Part shown: one piece after another, positions 33,048 to 45,265 of the stretch
Numbering within the stretch: position 1 is the stretch's first letter
Layout: every line of letters begins with the position of its first letter
Source: Diplonema papillatum
Taxonomy: Eukaryota; Euglenozoa; Diplonemea; Diplonemida; Diplonemidae
Assembly (NCBI GenBank): GCA_030068145.1
Contig: JAPJBO010000671.1
Location: forward strand, 1-64,000
Direction of reading: 5' to 3'
DNA: 64,000 nucleotides
Notes under the pieces: model-generated
Databases searched by the model: none
What the model saw: only the letters and a program-made list of their open reading frames with translations
What the model was told of the DNA's origin: nothing
Translations under genes and position numbers: made by a program

Positions 33048-35552
33048 TCAAAGAGGCATGGGAACGAGAGACGGTAGGGCCTGCATCGATTCGACCAGTT
33101 GCGGCGGTTGCGGGTATTTCTGAAAAGGCAACTGGGTTTTTCTGGAGACTTCCTGCAGGGCTTCGACAATCCGGTTACAGTCAGCTGGGGCATAACCCAA
33201 GGATGAGAGGGCTTGGATAGCCAATGCCTTGGGTGTCGTCATCAGAACGGGAATGCTTGGGTGCTCAAGAGCAGGCTGTTTTTGCGCCGTGCACAGGATC
33301 GTCTCGCGAAGGTTCAAAAGCCATTCTTGATTTGACATTTCAACCAGCGGAGGGGGTGCCTCTTCGAGAATGTCAGAGCTGCGCGATTGTTCTTCGTCAC
33401 TCATCGATGCTGCCGAAGAAGCTGCTTTGCGGCCCGGAGACGATACTGTCAGTGACTCCTTTAGCGAACTCAGACTTGCGCTCAGGCTACTGAGCTGCTC
33501 GTAATTCATACAACGCATCGTCGAGGCCTTGTCCACGTCAGCGTCGTGTCCCTGCGAGGGTTCGGACACGTGCTCAAAAGTTGATGTAGGTTGTTCTTCC
33601 TCAGCCTCGTTCAACGTTTTTAGCAAGCTGCGCATAGTTTCATCTTCTTCGCAGAGGTTGACAACACGGTAGTCGATAGTGTTGGAGCGCTGGTTTAAAG
33701 GAGTGTTCCGCTGGCTACCCACAGCACGGTCCACACTTTGTGCACCGTCATATGCGCTGCCATCGGCCACATAGTGGCACGTGGTTTTATCGGGTGACCG
33801 CGTCTGTGTCAGAAGCGGGGAAGGTGTGAGACCCATCATCGTAGATCTCGTTTTCGGAGTAATCATTGCAGCCCGGGCTGCTGGGGGTGAGCTGAGTGGG
33901 GGTTTCTGCGTGAGTGGGTCCATGTGCCGGTGCAGGTTCCGTTTATGCGGCGACGTCACGGCGAAGTTCTGTTTCATTTTCGCGACAAAAAGATGCTCGG
34001 CGATGGCTGCCGGGTTTCCGCTGTCGTCACTTTCGAAGTCTTCCAAAAGTGATGGGAGCGCGCTCTTTTCAGGTGACGGGTAGTGGTCTTTCTTTTGCAG
34101 TTCTGTCACTTTCTCTTGTACGGTGCCGTTTTGAATCATGCTGAGTGCGTTTTCGGTCGGGTTGACGGTGAAAACGGGTGCGACAAGGCCTGGCATCGGT
34201 GGGTGGCTAGCCGGTGGGGCGGTGGTAAGGTTGTTGAACGAAGAGTGATTCGAGGCATATGTGTACGATTGTTGCTGATAAGACTGCTCGAAGTTTTGAT
34301 GAGTCGGTGGAGGGCAACGTGTCTTGTTTGCCTGGTCCGCAAACCACAGCTTTTCCTTGCGAGACGAGGGGTACAGGAGTACATAGCGCTTGTCTGTGAT
34401 GTTCGCACGGTCTTTCGCTTGTGCGATCAAGGCTTCTTTCCTGTCCGCGAATTCGATGATGGCTGACCCTGATGGTTTTCCGTCCTTGCCAGTGATGAAC
34501 AAGACGTTCTCCTCTTTTAGCTTCAATGGCGAGAAAAACTGAATGACGGTTTCACTGGAGGAGGTGTATGGCATTCCAGTAATCTTCACGAACTGACCCA
34601 CGTCGTCGTGGTCATGCACGTAGCGACACTTATTCCCAAGGGAGCAAAACCCCTTCAGAAAATACACACACATGCCGCCAGGGGTGCCCGGTTCGAATTG
34701 GTACACTGGCTGGCCTTCGGCAGTGCACTGTCTTTCCTTCGCCATACCTGGGGAAGGCTGGCCTTTTCCCGCCGGAAACGCTGATCGTTCATTCCAGAGC
34801 AATGCGTTAGCTTGCCTCTGCCCCACAGAAACCCCTTGCATCAGTGATGCGTCGTGTGAGGCCGGGTTTGTGTTGTCAGGCCTTTTACACTGCAAGCCTT
34901 GTGCACAGCCGGCGGCGACTGCGTCCGCAGCATCGCGCATGCGGGTGCTGTTCTTTTTGATGTTGATGTTTTGAATGTGCATTTCCAAGCGAGCCGACTC
35001 GGTGACCTCCATGCGGTAGATCTTGTTCCGGGCAAGCCTCTCCTTAGTCAGGAGGACGCGGATCTCTTCGACAGGAGACAACATGCCTGGTGTGCCCTGC
35101 TGACCACGGATGTGGATGTCAGCAATATCAACCACACCGTTTGAATGCAACTGCATATGAACGTCACCTGGCGACTGCCACGAGTCAGAGCTCAATTGAT
35201 GAGAAACACCAAGCGTGTTTCTACAGTTATGCTGAACCTCTTGCAGCACGGTTCTCTGCTGTGGGATCGACATACACTTGCTGTTGTACTGAACAGGTGT
35301 CGAGCGCAAGCTATCATGCGTCGCCGGCATGTCACTGAAACTCGCGTGTGAGGCGCCAGCAACGATCTGGCTGTACCACTCGCTCGATGGGGGAACACCC
35401 CTCATCTGCTGCTGTTGCTGTTGCTGCTGCTGCTGCTGCTGCTCGAGGGCCTTCAGGAGGAAGTCCAGACGCTGTTGATTCTGCTGCTGCTGCTGAAATT
35501 GCATCATCTTTTGCTCTATGAGGAGCTGCTGCAGTACATCCGGGTGATACAT
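33048..35552 (-). CDS. CCCH zinc-finger/RRM RNA-binding protein with poly-Gln N terminus
   Basis: A single exon of 834 codons starts at ATG 35552 and ends at TGA 33048. The N terminus is Gln-rich, with a 12-Gln run at residues 38-49. A CCCH finger CVYFLKGFCSLGNKCRYVH (C-x7-C-x5-C-x3-H, residues 295-313) is followed at once by an RRM at about 320-396. RNP-like blocks there are FVKITGMPY and GSAIIEF, similar to hnRNP F/H-type RRMs. The rest is Ser/Pro-rich and disordered. A helical block near the C terminus (ALAIQALSSLGYAPADCNRI) looks UBA-like. The product is probably an RNA-binding regulator; the target is unknown. CAG-type codon runs underlie the poly-Gln and may vary in length between isolates. 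Confidence 0.85.
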   Translation of the reverse strand: MYHPDVLQQLLIEQKMMQFQQQQQNQQRLDFLLKALEQQQQQQQQQQQQMRGVPPSSEWYSQIVAGASHASFSDMPATHDSLRSTPVQYNSKCMSIPQQRTVLQEVQHNCRNTLGVSHQLSSDSWQSPGDVHMQLHSNGVVDIADIHIRGQQGTPGMLSPVEEIRVLLTKERLARNKIYRMEVTESARLEMHIQNINIKKNSTRMRDAADAVAAGCAQGLQCKRPDNTNPASHDASLMQGVSVGQRQANALLWNERSAFPAGKGQPSPGMAKERQCTAEGQPVYQFEPGTPGGMCVYFLKGFCSLGNKCRYVHDHDDVGQFVKITGMPYTSSSETVIQFFSPLKLKEENVLFITGKDGKPSGSAIIEFADRKEALIAQAKDRANITDKRYVLLYPSSRKEKLWFADQANKTRCPPPTHQNFEQSYQQQSYTYASNHSSFNNLTTAPPASHPPMPGLVAPVFTVNPTENALSMIQNGTVQEKVTELQKKDHYPSPEKSALPSLLEDFESDDSGNPAAIAEHLFVAKMKQNFAVTSPHKRNLHRHMDPLTQKPPLSSPPAARAAMITPKTRSTMMGLTPSPLLTQTRSPDKTTCHYVADGSAYDGAQSVDRAVGSQRNTPLNQRSNTIDYRVVNLCEEDETMRSLLKTLNEAEEEQPTSTFEHVSEPSQGHDADVDKASTMRCMNYEQLSSLSASLSSLKESLTVSSPGRKAASSAASMSDEEQSRSSDILEEAPPPLVEMSNQEWLLNLRETILCTAQKQPALEHPSIPVLMTTPKALAIQALSSLGYAPADCNRIVEALQEVSRKTQLPFQKYPQPPQLVESMQALPSLVPMPL

Positions 35553-37626
35553 GGTCCTTTTTTATGTTGTGTTGCGGGAGCGCGCGCGGACACCAGTGAA
35601 AGCGCGGAAGTTGGAGTATGATGCTATTCTTTGTTTTCGGGTTGATTGGGGTGTTGCGAGTACCTAAGTTGTTCCTTGGTTTGTCGGCGACAAGGTAATA
35701 CTTGGATAGACATTTGGGAGGGTCTGAAACGATTCGAACATTTTTAGTTGGATTGTTGACGATGGCGGCAGCACAGACGACCAAACGCAGGTGTTTGCAA
35801 GATCCCCGAAACATCGAGGTTCGGGCGACTGAGGCGGAGCTTGGTACTGAGTGGGCTCACAAGTGTCAACAGTCCACCCCTCAGATAACTCTGTGTCTGA
35901 AAACCCTGGGTAGAACTCTTCGTTCCCCACGCCTTGTCAAGAGACAGGTATCACCGTGTCACACAGGGAACACGCTACAGCTTGAAATTGACACGAATAG
36001 GTGTCCCAATTACAGAGGGGAGCTAGACACGCTGGTCTCGTTCTCAGTCACTAACAGGGGGGTCGTGAGACAGGTTGGGTTTATCCCCAGTCGGCAAGCA
36101 GCTGGTGCATGGTTAACACAACTTGTTTTTCGCGTACTTGTTCCTCGTACGGTGGGTGCATCGGAAAAACTAGCTTTAAATTCCGCTCCTTCGAGGGGGT
36201 CGCTCGGAGCCGTTGCTCCCTCTCGTCCCGCGCATTTAACGTACGTTTAATGCCGCTTCGCCCGAACAGATTCTGCGGTTACGGTCCTTAGCTGGCCTGC
36301 TAAAGCTGTGGGACAGAGCCGACGGCGCAGCCGCTGCAGCAGGGGCGGCCTGTGCGGGACTGACTAAGCGACGGAGGCAGGTGCGCAACCGTGGCTTCGT
36401 CCAACGGTGGGCGCATCGGAAAAACTACTGAAACAAATGCTGTAAGTTGGAACAGAACACGAATTACACGAGCCTCTGAAAGGGTCGGGGTGGGTGAGCC
36501 AAGAATCGGACAAAAAGAAGACTGCAGTGGACGAGCTGTGCAGATGAAAGGTTCGCTGCATGGGGGACATGACCAATACAGCAATATATAATTTAAGTTG
36601 ATGAGATCAAAATCTTCTATGGTTTGCCGACAAGCAACGAGAAAACAACCAACGGAAAAGGAATCAAAAGAAACCCAAGAGAACGAAAGAACAAGATTCT
36701 GTCAGAATATGCTGTCATCAGTGTGACAACGCGATACCGACGATAGAGAGTGTCGTATCCTGCCGGTTTGCGAACACAGCGGAAGCTGACTCACAGCTCT
36801 CTTGCAACAAAAGTATCAACCTGCACGAAATCACCACGCTTCGGTTGTTACAAAGCTTAATGATCGCGTATTAGCTGAAAAGAGAAGGAAGCTGGAACCG
36901 GATGATGCGGGTATTGAGTTTTAGCCCTTGAATGCTTTGAAGGCCACAAGATCTGGAACCGGAACTGCTCCCCTCGGCTACCTTGTTGCACTAAAGCTGT
37001 ATTGCTACTAAAGGAACTGGAAAAGAAAAAGAGCGCGAAACGGCAAAGAATGTTCGTTCAGGCAAGTTGTGCCTGGCAAACAGACTGAGGTGTGCTCCAT
37101 TCCTCAGCTGATACTTATGCTGTTGCCTGTATTTTGACTGCTCTCGTGAAAAGCGTGAAAAGAAGGAAAGATTGGCGTGATAATGGGAGGGTTGCCGATA
37201 CGAACCCTATCTGGAGACTTTCGTGTCCGGCCTACATAAGAGATGCCGCAACCCACGGATAACCGCACAGATGTCGAAAGCATACGCGCCCTGCTTCAGC
37301 TTACGCAAGGAAGGCGCCCTGTTGGGTCTTGTCGATCTCGTTCTCAATTTCGCACGTCTGGCAACTGTTGTACGATTTACCGCAGCAGGATTTGCGTAGG
37401 AACGGGCAGTATTTCCCGAGGCTCGGCGTCTTGTCACCCATGCTTTATGTACCATCTTTACCCCTTGTGGACGAATTACAGTGTAACTCGTCGAAAACAG
37501 TTTTTTCAACAACCAGGATTTCCTGGTGTTCGTATAGGTCTATGAATACACTAAGGCCCTGTCATGGGTTTTCAACCCCCACTCTCCGCTACAAAGCGTA
37601 AACTCGGCTCCCTGTAAGGGATTGTT
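35553..37626. other. Intergenic; no recognised gene
   Basis: Upstream of the CCCH/RRM gene. A divergent plus-strand frame at 35702-36250 has no recognisable domain. A short motif (ggtgg(g/c)gcatcggaaaaact) is repeated near 36150 and 36404. The rest holds nothing I can name. Confidence 0.35.
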
Positions 37627-37652
37627 GGGGGGGGGGGGGGGGGGGGGGGGGG
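37627..37652 (+). repeat. G26 homopolymer
   Basis: Twenty-six consecutive G at the outer edge of the long-inverted-repeat element that follows. A matching C5 lies at its other end (39174-39178). Confidence 0.9.
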
Positions 37653-39178
37653 TGCGACTCTGGTTAGGAACCTTGTACGTTTAATTATTTTCAGTGTATT
37701 TTCGTACTCCTGAGGCGTGCTCGGGGGTTTCCCCCCCCGGAAACAGGTTGTTGGCGACTTCTGACCCCAAGGCTGGTGAGGGGGACGCCGAGAAACACGA
37801 AAGAAGGGCTAAAAGTGGTGAAAATGGGGCATTTTGGCCAGTCTGGCAGGGTGGCTAGATGCGGCTGATTCCCAATGTGATCCTTGGAACACCCGCGGAA
37901 CACCTTCGAGCGTCCCCGGAACACCTCGGAGTGTCCCCCGGAACACCTCGGAGTGTCCCCGGAACACCTCGGAGCGTCCCCGGAACACCCCGGAGTGTCC
38001 CCGGAACACCCCGGAGCGTCCCCGGAACACCTCGGAGCGTCCCCGGAACACCTCGGAGCGTCCCCGGAACACCCCGGAGTGTCCCCGGAACACCTCGGAG
38101 CGTCCCCGGAACACCTCGGAGCGTCCCCGGAACACCTCGGAGCGTCCCCGGAACACCCCGGAGTGTCCCCGGAACACCTCGGAGCGTCCCCGGAACACCT
38201 CGGAGCGTCCCCGGAACACCTCGGAGCGTCCCCGGAACACCTCGGAGCGTCCCCGGAACACCTCGGAGCGTCCCCGGAACACCTCGGAGCGTCCCCGGAA
38301 CACCCCGGAGTGTCCCCGGAACACCCCGGAGTGTCCCCGGAACACCTCGGAGTGTCCCCGGAACACCTCGGAGTGTCCCCGGAACACCTCGGAGCGTAAC
38401 AACAAGCACGCGTACAGGATGGGTATTATGGAAGGAATCATGGAAGAAGTAGGGATCATGAAAGAAGCAGGCGTGGAGATATTTACTATTACTATTGATG
38501 TTAGGTCCAATGACGATGTGCTCTTGCTTCTCTCCCTTTTCTTGGCTGTATACGCACAACAGAAATCCGAGGTGTTCCGGGGACGCTCCGAGGTGTTCCG
38601 GGACAGGCCGCACCGGGCCTACCCGGCAGCCGAGGCAACATAGACCGCACCGGGTCTACCCGGCAGCCGAAGCAAGATAGGCCCACCGGGCGGCAGGGGA
38701 AGGTGTTCCGGGGACACTCCGAGGTGTTCCGGGGACGCTCCGAGGTGTTCCGGGGACGCTCCGAGGTGTTCTGGGGACACTCCGAGGTGTTCTGGGGACA
38801 CTCCGAGGTGTTCCGGGGACGCTCCGAGGTGTTCTGGGGACACTCCGAGGTATTCTGGGGACACTCCGAGGTGTTCCGGGGACGTTTCAAGCTGTTCCGG
38901 GGACGCTCCGAGGTGTTGCGGGGGTGTTCCAAGGATCGCATTGGGAATCAGCCACATCTAGCCACACTGCCAGACTGGCCAAAACGCCCCATTTTCACCA
39001 CTTTTAGCCCTTCTTTCGTGTTTCTCGGCGTCCCCCTCACCAGCCTTGGCATCAGAAGTCGCCAAAAACCTGTTTCCGGGGTGGAAAACACCCGAGCACG
39101 CCTCAGGAGTACGAAAAAACACTGAAAATAATTAAACGTACAGAAGACCCCTAGTTAAATGGCTGGAGTCGCACCCCC
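37653..39178. mobile_element. Foldback element with ~21-bp tandem repeats in both inverted arms
   Basis: The two ends are inverted copies: tgcgactc ... gtacgtttaattattttcag at 37653-37692 and its complement at about 39125-39173. The ~200 unique bases inside each end also match (for example the acgccgagaaacacgaaag block). Inside these lie arrays of the 21-base unit ggaacacctcggagcgtcccc. About 24 copies run one way (37880-38398) and about 17 the other way (38566-38930). A 165-base unique loop (38400-38565) separates the arms. Units alternate cctcgg/ccccgg and agcgt/agtgt. Long frames on both strands here are products of the stop-free repeat. No transposase is present. Confidence 0.85.
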
Positions 39179-40400
39179 TAGGCATACATCCGATACGACT
39201 CGTATTCTCGCATATTCTCGTATTGGGGGGTCGCGGCCCCGATTCTCGCAAAATTCTCGCATATTCTCGCATGATTCTCGCACATTCTCGCACGTGCGAG
39301 AATATGCGAGAATGAGGTTACTCACAGTACGGGATGCTTGAACACATGAGAAACCGGCAGGAACCGACGTTTTAGGTCGTCTCCGAGGCTTCTGCGGCGC
39401 ATTTCTCCGCCACTGGGCCTCCGAACTTCTCCAGCTGCTGCTTCTTCTGTGTAGTGAACTTTCCTTTCCTCCTCTGCCTTCGCTGCCACAGTTCGTTTCG
39501 TCTGTTCGTGGATGCAGGCTTTCAAAGCTGTTTGTGAACTCGGGAACCGGATTTGCTTGTGCTTTTAGCGTTACTTGTGGAGTTCACTTTCCTTTCCTCC
39601 TCTGCCTTCGCTGTCACAGTTCGTTTCGTCTGTTCGTGGATGCAGGCTTTCAAAGCTGTTTGTGAACTCGGGAGCCGGATTTGCTTGTGCTTTTAGCGTT
39701 ATTTGTGGAGTAGGTCTCCTTGACTCGCTGTCACTAGGCTCGCTAGATTCCAAGGGCTCGCGGACGTACCTGCCATCCAGAGAGCCTGCAGCTTAATAAT
39801 GCACCTGCAAAGGCGGTCAACATTCAAAATGCCGGTGCCTCTTAAGTCAGAGGCAATTGAATCTTAGCCACTCCACGAAACGAGCTGTGGCAGAGGAAAT
39901 TGTAGAAGAAAACACAAGAAGTCGAAGCTGGAGAAGTTGCGGGCACAGTGGCGGACGGAGCACTTGTTGTGAAGCATGTTTTCGACCATTATTCAAGCAC
40001 TGAAAGCAATACCATGGAGCAACCAGAGTTGTTGTCGACAACATATTGTGTTGAGGTCTCCTTGTCTTGAAAGCAAGACACAATGCCAGCTGCAAGCTGC
40101 AGTTGGCGTAGCCTTATTTCGTTCTTTTGCTATCTCCACTTGCCTTGAAAGCAAGACACAATGGCAGCTGCAAGCTGCAGTTGGCGTAGCCTTATTTCGT
40201 TCTTTCGCTATTTCCACTTGGTATTTCTGTCGGAGCCTCGGATACTGGTCAAATACATGGTTCTTGAGTGGTTTACACGTTCTCGTATTTCAGTCGTATC
40301 ATTCTTGCATGCGAGAATATGCGAGAATTTCATGCGAGAATCATCATCTCGCATACGAGTCGGATCGGATGTATGCCTGGGGGGGGGGGGGGGGGGGGGG
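39174..40400. mobile_element. Second inverted-repeat element with cgagaatatgcgagaat subrepeats
   Basis: The left end is ccccctaggcatacatccga followed by tacgactcgtattctcgcat. The right end is the inverted copy (gagtcggatcggatgtatgc, then cctggg). The arms carry several attctcgca units and a local palindrome near 39290. The inside contains two direct duplications: about 130 bases (39455-39583 and 39584-39710, around ctttcctttcctcctctgcc), and about 70 bases (40068-40137 and 40140-40210, around gcagctgcaagctgcagttg). The element shares its C5 terminus with the preceding element and ends in a G22 run. No coding gene recognised. Confidence 0.75.
40379..40400 (+). repeat. G22 homopolymer
   Basis: Twenty-two consecutive G at the right terminus of the second inverted-repeat element, counterpart to its C5 left end. 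Confidence 0.9.
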
Positions 40401-43303
40401 TTAAATACAAGTGTCTTGGAATAGAATTGTGTCCTTCACTACAATCGACTTTTTTTGCCAGTTTCAGAGTGTTGTAATACAGTTGCTTGGGTTGTAGTTG
40501 CCTTGGAACTCAAATGTGCATACGGTGACGTTGTCTAATCGCAAGTCATCCATACAGTGACTTGTTGAGAAGAAAACGAGTGATTGCAATGGTTCAGGCT
40601 CAGCATGTCTACAGCAGTTGCCTGGCAATGTGACACAGAACAGGTGTCAACAGGATGATCGGCTGACTCAGTGTGGGCGCCTGACTTGGGAACGGAACCA
40701 GCTCGTGCGGACTGTCAAAGGTTCGTTCACGGATTTGAACTCAGTTCAGCCGTGTCATTGCACTGCCAAGGCTCAACCCGTACTAAACGCAGCCTCAGGC
40801 TGCCGACTAGAAGAGGCACAGCTGGTCGACTGGTGTGTCGATGAAGTGGCGATGACTCAGTGAGTCTGTCACGATGAGTCAGAGGGCGAGCGGCCTGAGC
40901 CGGAAATGTCGCGAATGCCAAGAATGACTTACCCAAGCAGAGCACCCTGAGTGCCTGACTGCGCCGTCTGCCGGATCGTCTGCGCCAGACTGTGCGAAGA
41001 CCTACCACCTCTGCAGAAACAATGTATTCCAAGACTTCTATTCAACAACTGTGAAGTTCTGCCGGGGCACGAATTGGCATGCGTGCTTTGGAATACAGTT
41101 GTGCACAATCGTATTTAGCCCCTGTATCTGCTGGTAAACAGGTTGTGCTACCTTCCAGCGAGAGAATTTCTCCGCCTGGGAAGGCCGCACGACTCATCGG
41201 AAACAAGCTTCCTATGGTTCCCCTCTTTGGTTGATTGTTTTGGTTTCGATGGCAACGGTGCTGCCTACCTACTACTCTTGTACGCGGTCAGCCGAAGTCT
41301 CTTTCGGCTTATGCTAAAACCTCCCAGCGAAAGAGAGAAACCCGAAGCGAGAAACAACATCAGCGAAGATGCTGCAGCTGACGACATCTGTCCCGCATCC
41401 TTGACGAATGGAAACGAAGAATACATCGATCAGTCTAAGTCGTTGTCATTTACCCTGGGGGGATTGCATCATTGGTGCTTGGAATGGATATGTACGCAAC
41501 ACCGCACTCGTCCCATCTGCAACGTGTTTCGGTCCGTTAAGCCACGGATACCTGAGGCAGACTCCTCATCAGCGCAGAGTCTGAGTGTCTGCAGACAGGA
41601 CAGCGGTGTGTGGCTTGTCAGGAAACCCGTGTCGAGCAATCACTGCCATTGCAATTAGTATAGCGCTTCTCTTGTTTGTGCACACAAGCGGAACCTGCTT
41701 TGGTAAGTTCCATGTCAGTACTAATATTGAGCACCAACAACGCATGGTTACCCCAAGAAAAATCTTGGAGCCCCCGCCCCGATTCTGCGACTCGGTAAAC
41801 GGTCTTCTTTTTACGGTGGCAATCTGCGAAGTAAACTCCTCAGAGCACAGTCCGTGCAGCACCAATGGTCGAAGCACCAACCCACCCGCTAGTGCGCACA
41901 AACAAAAGAAAGCGCCATACTAATTTTCAGTACCAACACTTGTTAACACAAAAAAGTGCAAGCTGAGGGCAGATGGCACAGCCTGCGAGGTACTCTTCGC
42001 GTCTGCAGGCAGCACTGGGCAGGCAGCACTGGGGGGGTGTAAATGACAACGAGCTTGACCGATGATATATTAGTGAAAGCGAAGGCCGATGCATCAAAGT
42101 CATCATGATTTCCGGAACGGAACTACTTTTACTTTAGACCACCCTCGAACCTGTTCCGTGAAGCTTCGCGTCTGGGCAAGCTTTTTAACTTCCGCTTTGC
42201 ATTAAACCTTTGGCAGTACATTTTCGCACGGCAGAACACATAGTAAGACTTGCGAAAAGTGTCAGGGGGTGCCCTTAAATCGCGGGGCTTGAAAGGTGAC
42301 TGAAGATGTCGCCCAGGACTTTAAACTTTGCGGCAATGAATGTCGCGGTGTATATAAAGATTGGAAGCACCCAAAGACTCAAACCAGCCGAATGGGAGCG
42401 GAAAGACAATGCGGGAGTCGAAAACCTAAACCGGAATGCAGGGGAAGGGGGCAGGAGGAACAAAAGAGGAACTGTCTTGGTTTTATTTTACTTTCCGTTT
42501 TTTGCGCGTGCTTGTGGCTTGCTCAGATCTCTGAAGGGAAGAGGCCTACACTAATACCGAGCCTACGTCTCTGGAACACACTACTTTTGTGAGGTTGACT
42601 TGGCTTTCGGTCGGAGATGCAGCGAATACCTAAGCAGGTGTCAAAGGGGTATTGTGGCCACAAACCTCACCGAAGGCGGGCTTCGAAGTCGATCTGATCC
42701 CCATTCTGCCATGCCCCGAAGAGCACTTGCAGCTATCAACAATTGTGCACTCAGGGTAGCAGCCATGCTACCCAAGTAGCGGCGCAGCACCTTCGTAGCC
42801 TTAAAAACTTTCTGAGCTCCTGTAGAAAGACTCACTATGCTGAGCGACCACAAATCAGTAAAGAGATCCATTCAGAGGGGAGGAACCCAGAGGTGACAAC
42901 AAAAAAAAGTAGGCAGTATACACGCGCGGAAAAGTACATTTTCTGTGTTGCGTTGGTAAGCCATAGCGTAGAAGGCCAACCTTTCATTGACGAGACGGCG
43001 TGAGATAGGCCATCTTTGGGAACCGCATTGAACGGTTGCCATCATCTGTTAGGCCTTCTATCACTTTCTTTCGCATTCAGAGTTCTAGCGTTAGTTCTGT
43101 CAACGAATCTCGGTGATATGCGCCTGGATGTCTGTGCTTCAGAATACCATGGTCGCGTCTACAATTTTAAAGGTTGGGTTGAAAACTGGGAAACCTGAGT
43201 TGCTAATGTACCGATCCCTTTGTTTCAAAAAAAGCACCTGAAACTAGCTGACCGAGGCCCGAGAGGCCGCGGAGGTTCGCAGAGGCATGGGATACGATGA
43301 TGC
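40401..43303. other. No gene recognised
   Basis: A plus-strand frame at 41143-41658 (TTG first codon, one hydrophobic segment) and some shorter ones have no recognisable domain. The motif 'aatacagttg' recurs near 40480, 41025 and 41093. Confidence 0.35.
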
Positions 43304-45265
43304 TCAAGAAGCACACTTTTTGATGAGAAGGCAGGCAACTACGCCGAAAATGGTTGCTACGACCGCGTAGGCGATCAGGATCCAGAGATCGCCGCCCTGG
43401 TTCACTGAATCGTCTTCTCCCGGTGCCGGTTCGTCCGTGGTCTCTTCCCAGATGCTGAGGAACGCGTCGTTCCACGCGAATGCCATTGTAGAAGAGGCAA
43501 CACCATCAAACATGAGCGCTAATGGGTCGGCAATCTTGTTCTCAAGCCCGCAGCATGGCTGGCCCAGAGGGCCCGGGCAGCAGCACCAACCGCTTTCCTT
43601 CACACGCTGAGTAATAAGGATAATCGCAATGGCAAGCGGGATCGTCAACAAGGCGTACAAGAACGCCACCAAAATCTTCGTCCCACCGCCAAGGTTGTCC
43701 TTGATTAAGTGCGAGAAGAACTCATTCCAAGCCACGCCGCATATGAAACCGAAGGTGATCGGCGCCCAAAGCACCAAACCCAAGAAAAAACAGTTCCAAA
43801 TAGTCTGGCAGGGCCCCGGACACTTCGAACGACAGCTCGCAGATTGCCAGAAATCGTATAACTTGAACACCACAATCAAGCCGATAACAAGCGCAAATGT
43901 AAGGCCCAGAGCAATACCAAGCAGCGGCCACACCTCCTCGCTCAGGGTTATCACGTCAAGCCAAGAACTCGCAGAGAGGAGGCAGAACGCCACTTTGAAC
44001 AACTGTACCATGGCTTGAGCTCGGTCCCCGCCGGCTCTCGCTTCGACAGCCGTCTTCAGAATCCCGATCACAAAAATGGAAAGAAGCGACGCCAGCACCG
44101 CGTAAGCAACGACGGCCCCAGGACCAATTCTGTTTTGGAATATAGTTTAAACGTGAATTCGACCAGACGCTATTTTTTATAAATTGCAATGGCAAGGCTC
44201 AGCCGCTTGTACGCAAAACCTATCCTGCTTGCTGTAGCCTTTCGTTCTACGCGAAAGGGGACACTTTTCGGCCCCCGAAGCACGGCCCCGCCGGCAAGCC
44301 GCAAACGACGCGCGCCTTGCACGGCCGGGGTCGCACCCGCATCCGCGCTGCGCGCACGCGCTCAACGCACACCGGTGTCGACGACGGCGGCACTCGCCGG
44401 TCAAAGCAATGGTAAACTCACTAGGCATAATGCGCGCAGACGTTCTGTAACTTCAGCAGTGCCTATCCAACCCGTGTCAGATCAACGTCAATGCATGTAG
44501 GTGTTGGTGCCACATGAAAAGGTGGGGACCATGGTTGCGACCATTTCTGCCTGCGTCCAATTGCGACGTTACTATAATCGTCCGGGAGCGTTGTTGCCGC
44601 CAGGCTTCTCGCGGCAGCATGACTCCGCAACTCGATGGCTTATATCGCATGTACCCTACGGCAGAGTTTTCCGGGCTGTTCGGGGATGATACGAGCGACA
44701 GGGGCTGGCTGTTGTGGCTTGCTGACTAGCTCAGGCTGGCTGGGCTGGCTGGGAGCTGGCTCCGAAATATATTTCCCTTGATCAAATTGCAGAATTTGTC
44801 ACCAGAAAGAAACCCTCGGATGAAAGCCGACATCCGTGGGTCCAAGCAAGCTCGGACAAAACGAGACGGTCACTGCTTTCGTGGTTAGCGCAACAAATGC
44901 GCTCTCAATTGTGGTCTGGCACCTTCTGAGTTGTGAGTTGTACGATAGTCTGGATAACGCTCGGGCTAAAGACCCTGCTTCGGTATTCGCGTGATTCTCT
45001 TTGAATGAGGAACAAACCACCGGGCCCAGCTTGTGCCTGCATTACCTGTCCACACCGCTCAGTCCCTTGCCGACCGCCGCTGTGGGATGGAGCTTGGGGA
45101 ACTCGGGTCTACCAGTTATTTCAGTCAGAACCAAGGGACATACTCTTTAAATGTTGCTTTTAAAGCCTCGTTCAAGGCCAAAGCGCCGACCATTCCGGTG
45201 GCTGCACTGGCCAACTGTTTCAGCGTTTTGATCGCCTCATTCTTATCGGGGCAACATGCCACCAT
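43304..45265 (-). CDS. Membrane protein with three DUF5654-like repeats, two exons
   Basis: Exon 1 is 45265-45144 (ATG 45265; donor gtatgt). Exon 2 is 44129-43304 (acceptor aaaacag; TGA). Phases agree and the product is 315 residues. Three units share an A-(W/L)-N-(E/D) helix followed by a strong membrane segment: GALALNEALKATFKEIGPGA (then VVAYAVLASLLSIFVIGIL), GVAWNEFFSHLIKDNLGGG (then ILVAFLYALLTIPLAIAII), and AFAWNDAFLSIWEE...GGD (then LWILIAYAVVATIFGVVAC). The unit resembles the short bacterial/viral family DUF5654 as I remember it. A Cys-rich patch (GWCCCPGPLGQPCCG) lies before repeat 3. The first repeat is split by the intron. Exon 1 may begin earlier, as an acceptor-like tctctcag lies about 20 bases upstream of the ATG. 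Function unknown. Confidence 0.65.

Noticed and set aside
37809..38643. Long repetitive frames on both strands (VFRGRSE, TLRGVPG, PRSVPGT repeats)
   Set aside because: The 21-base unit has no stop in several frames on both strands, so long frames are automatic; no unique coding part.
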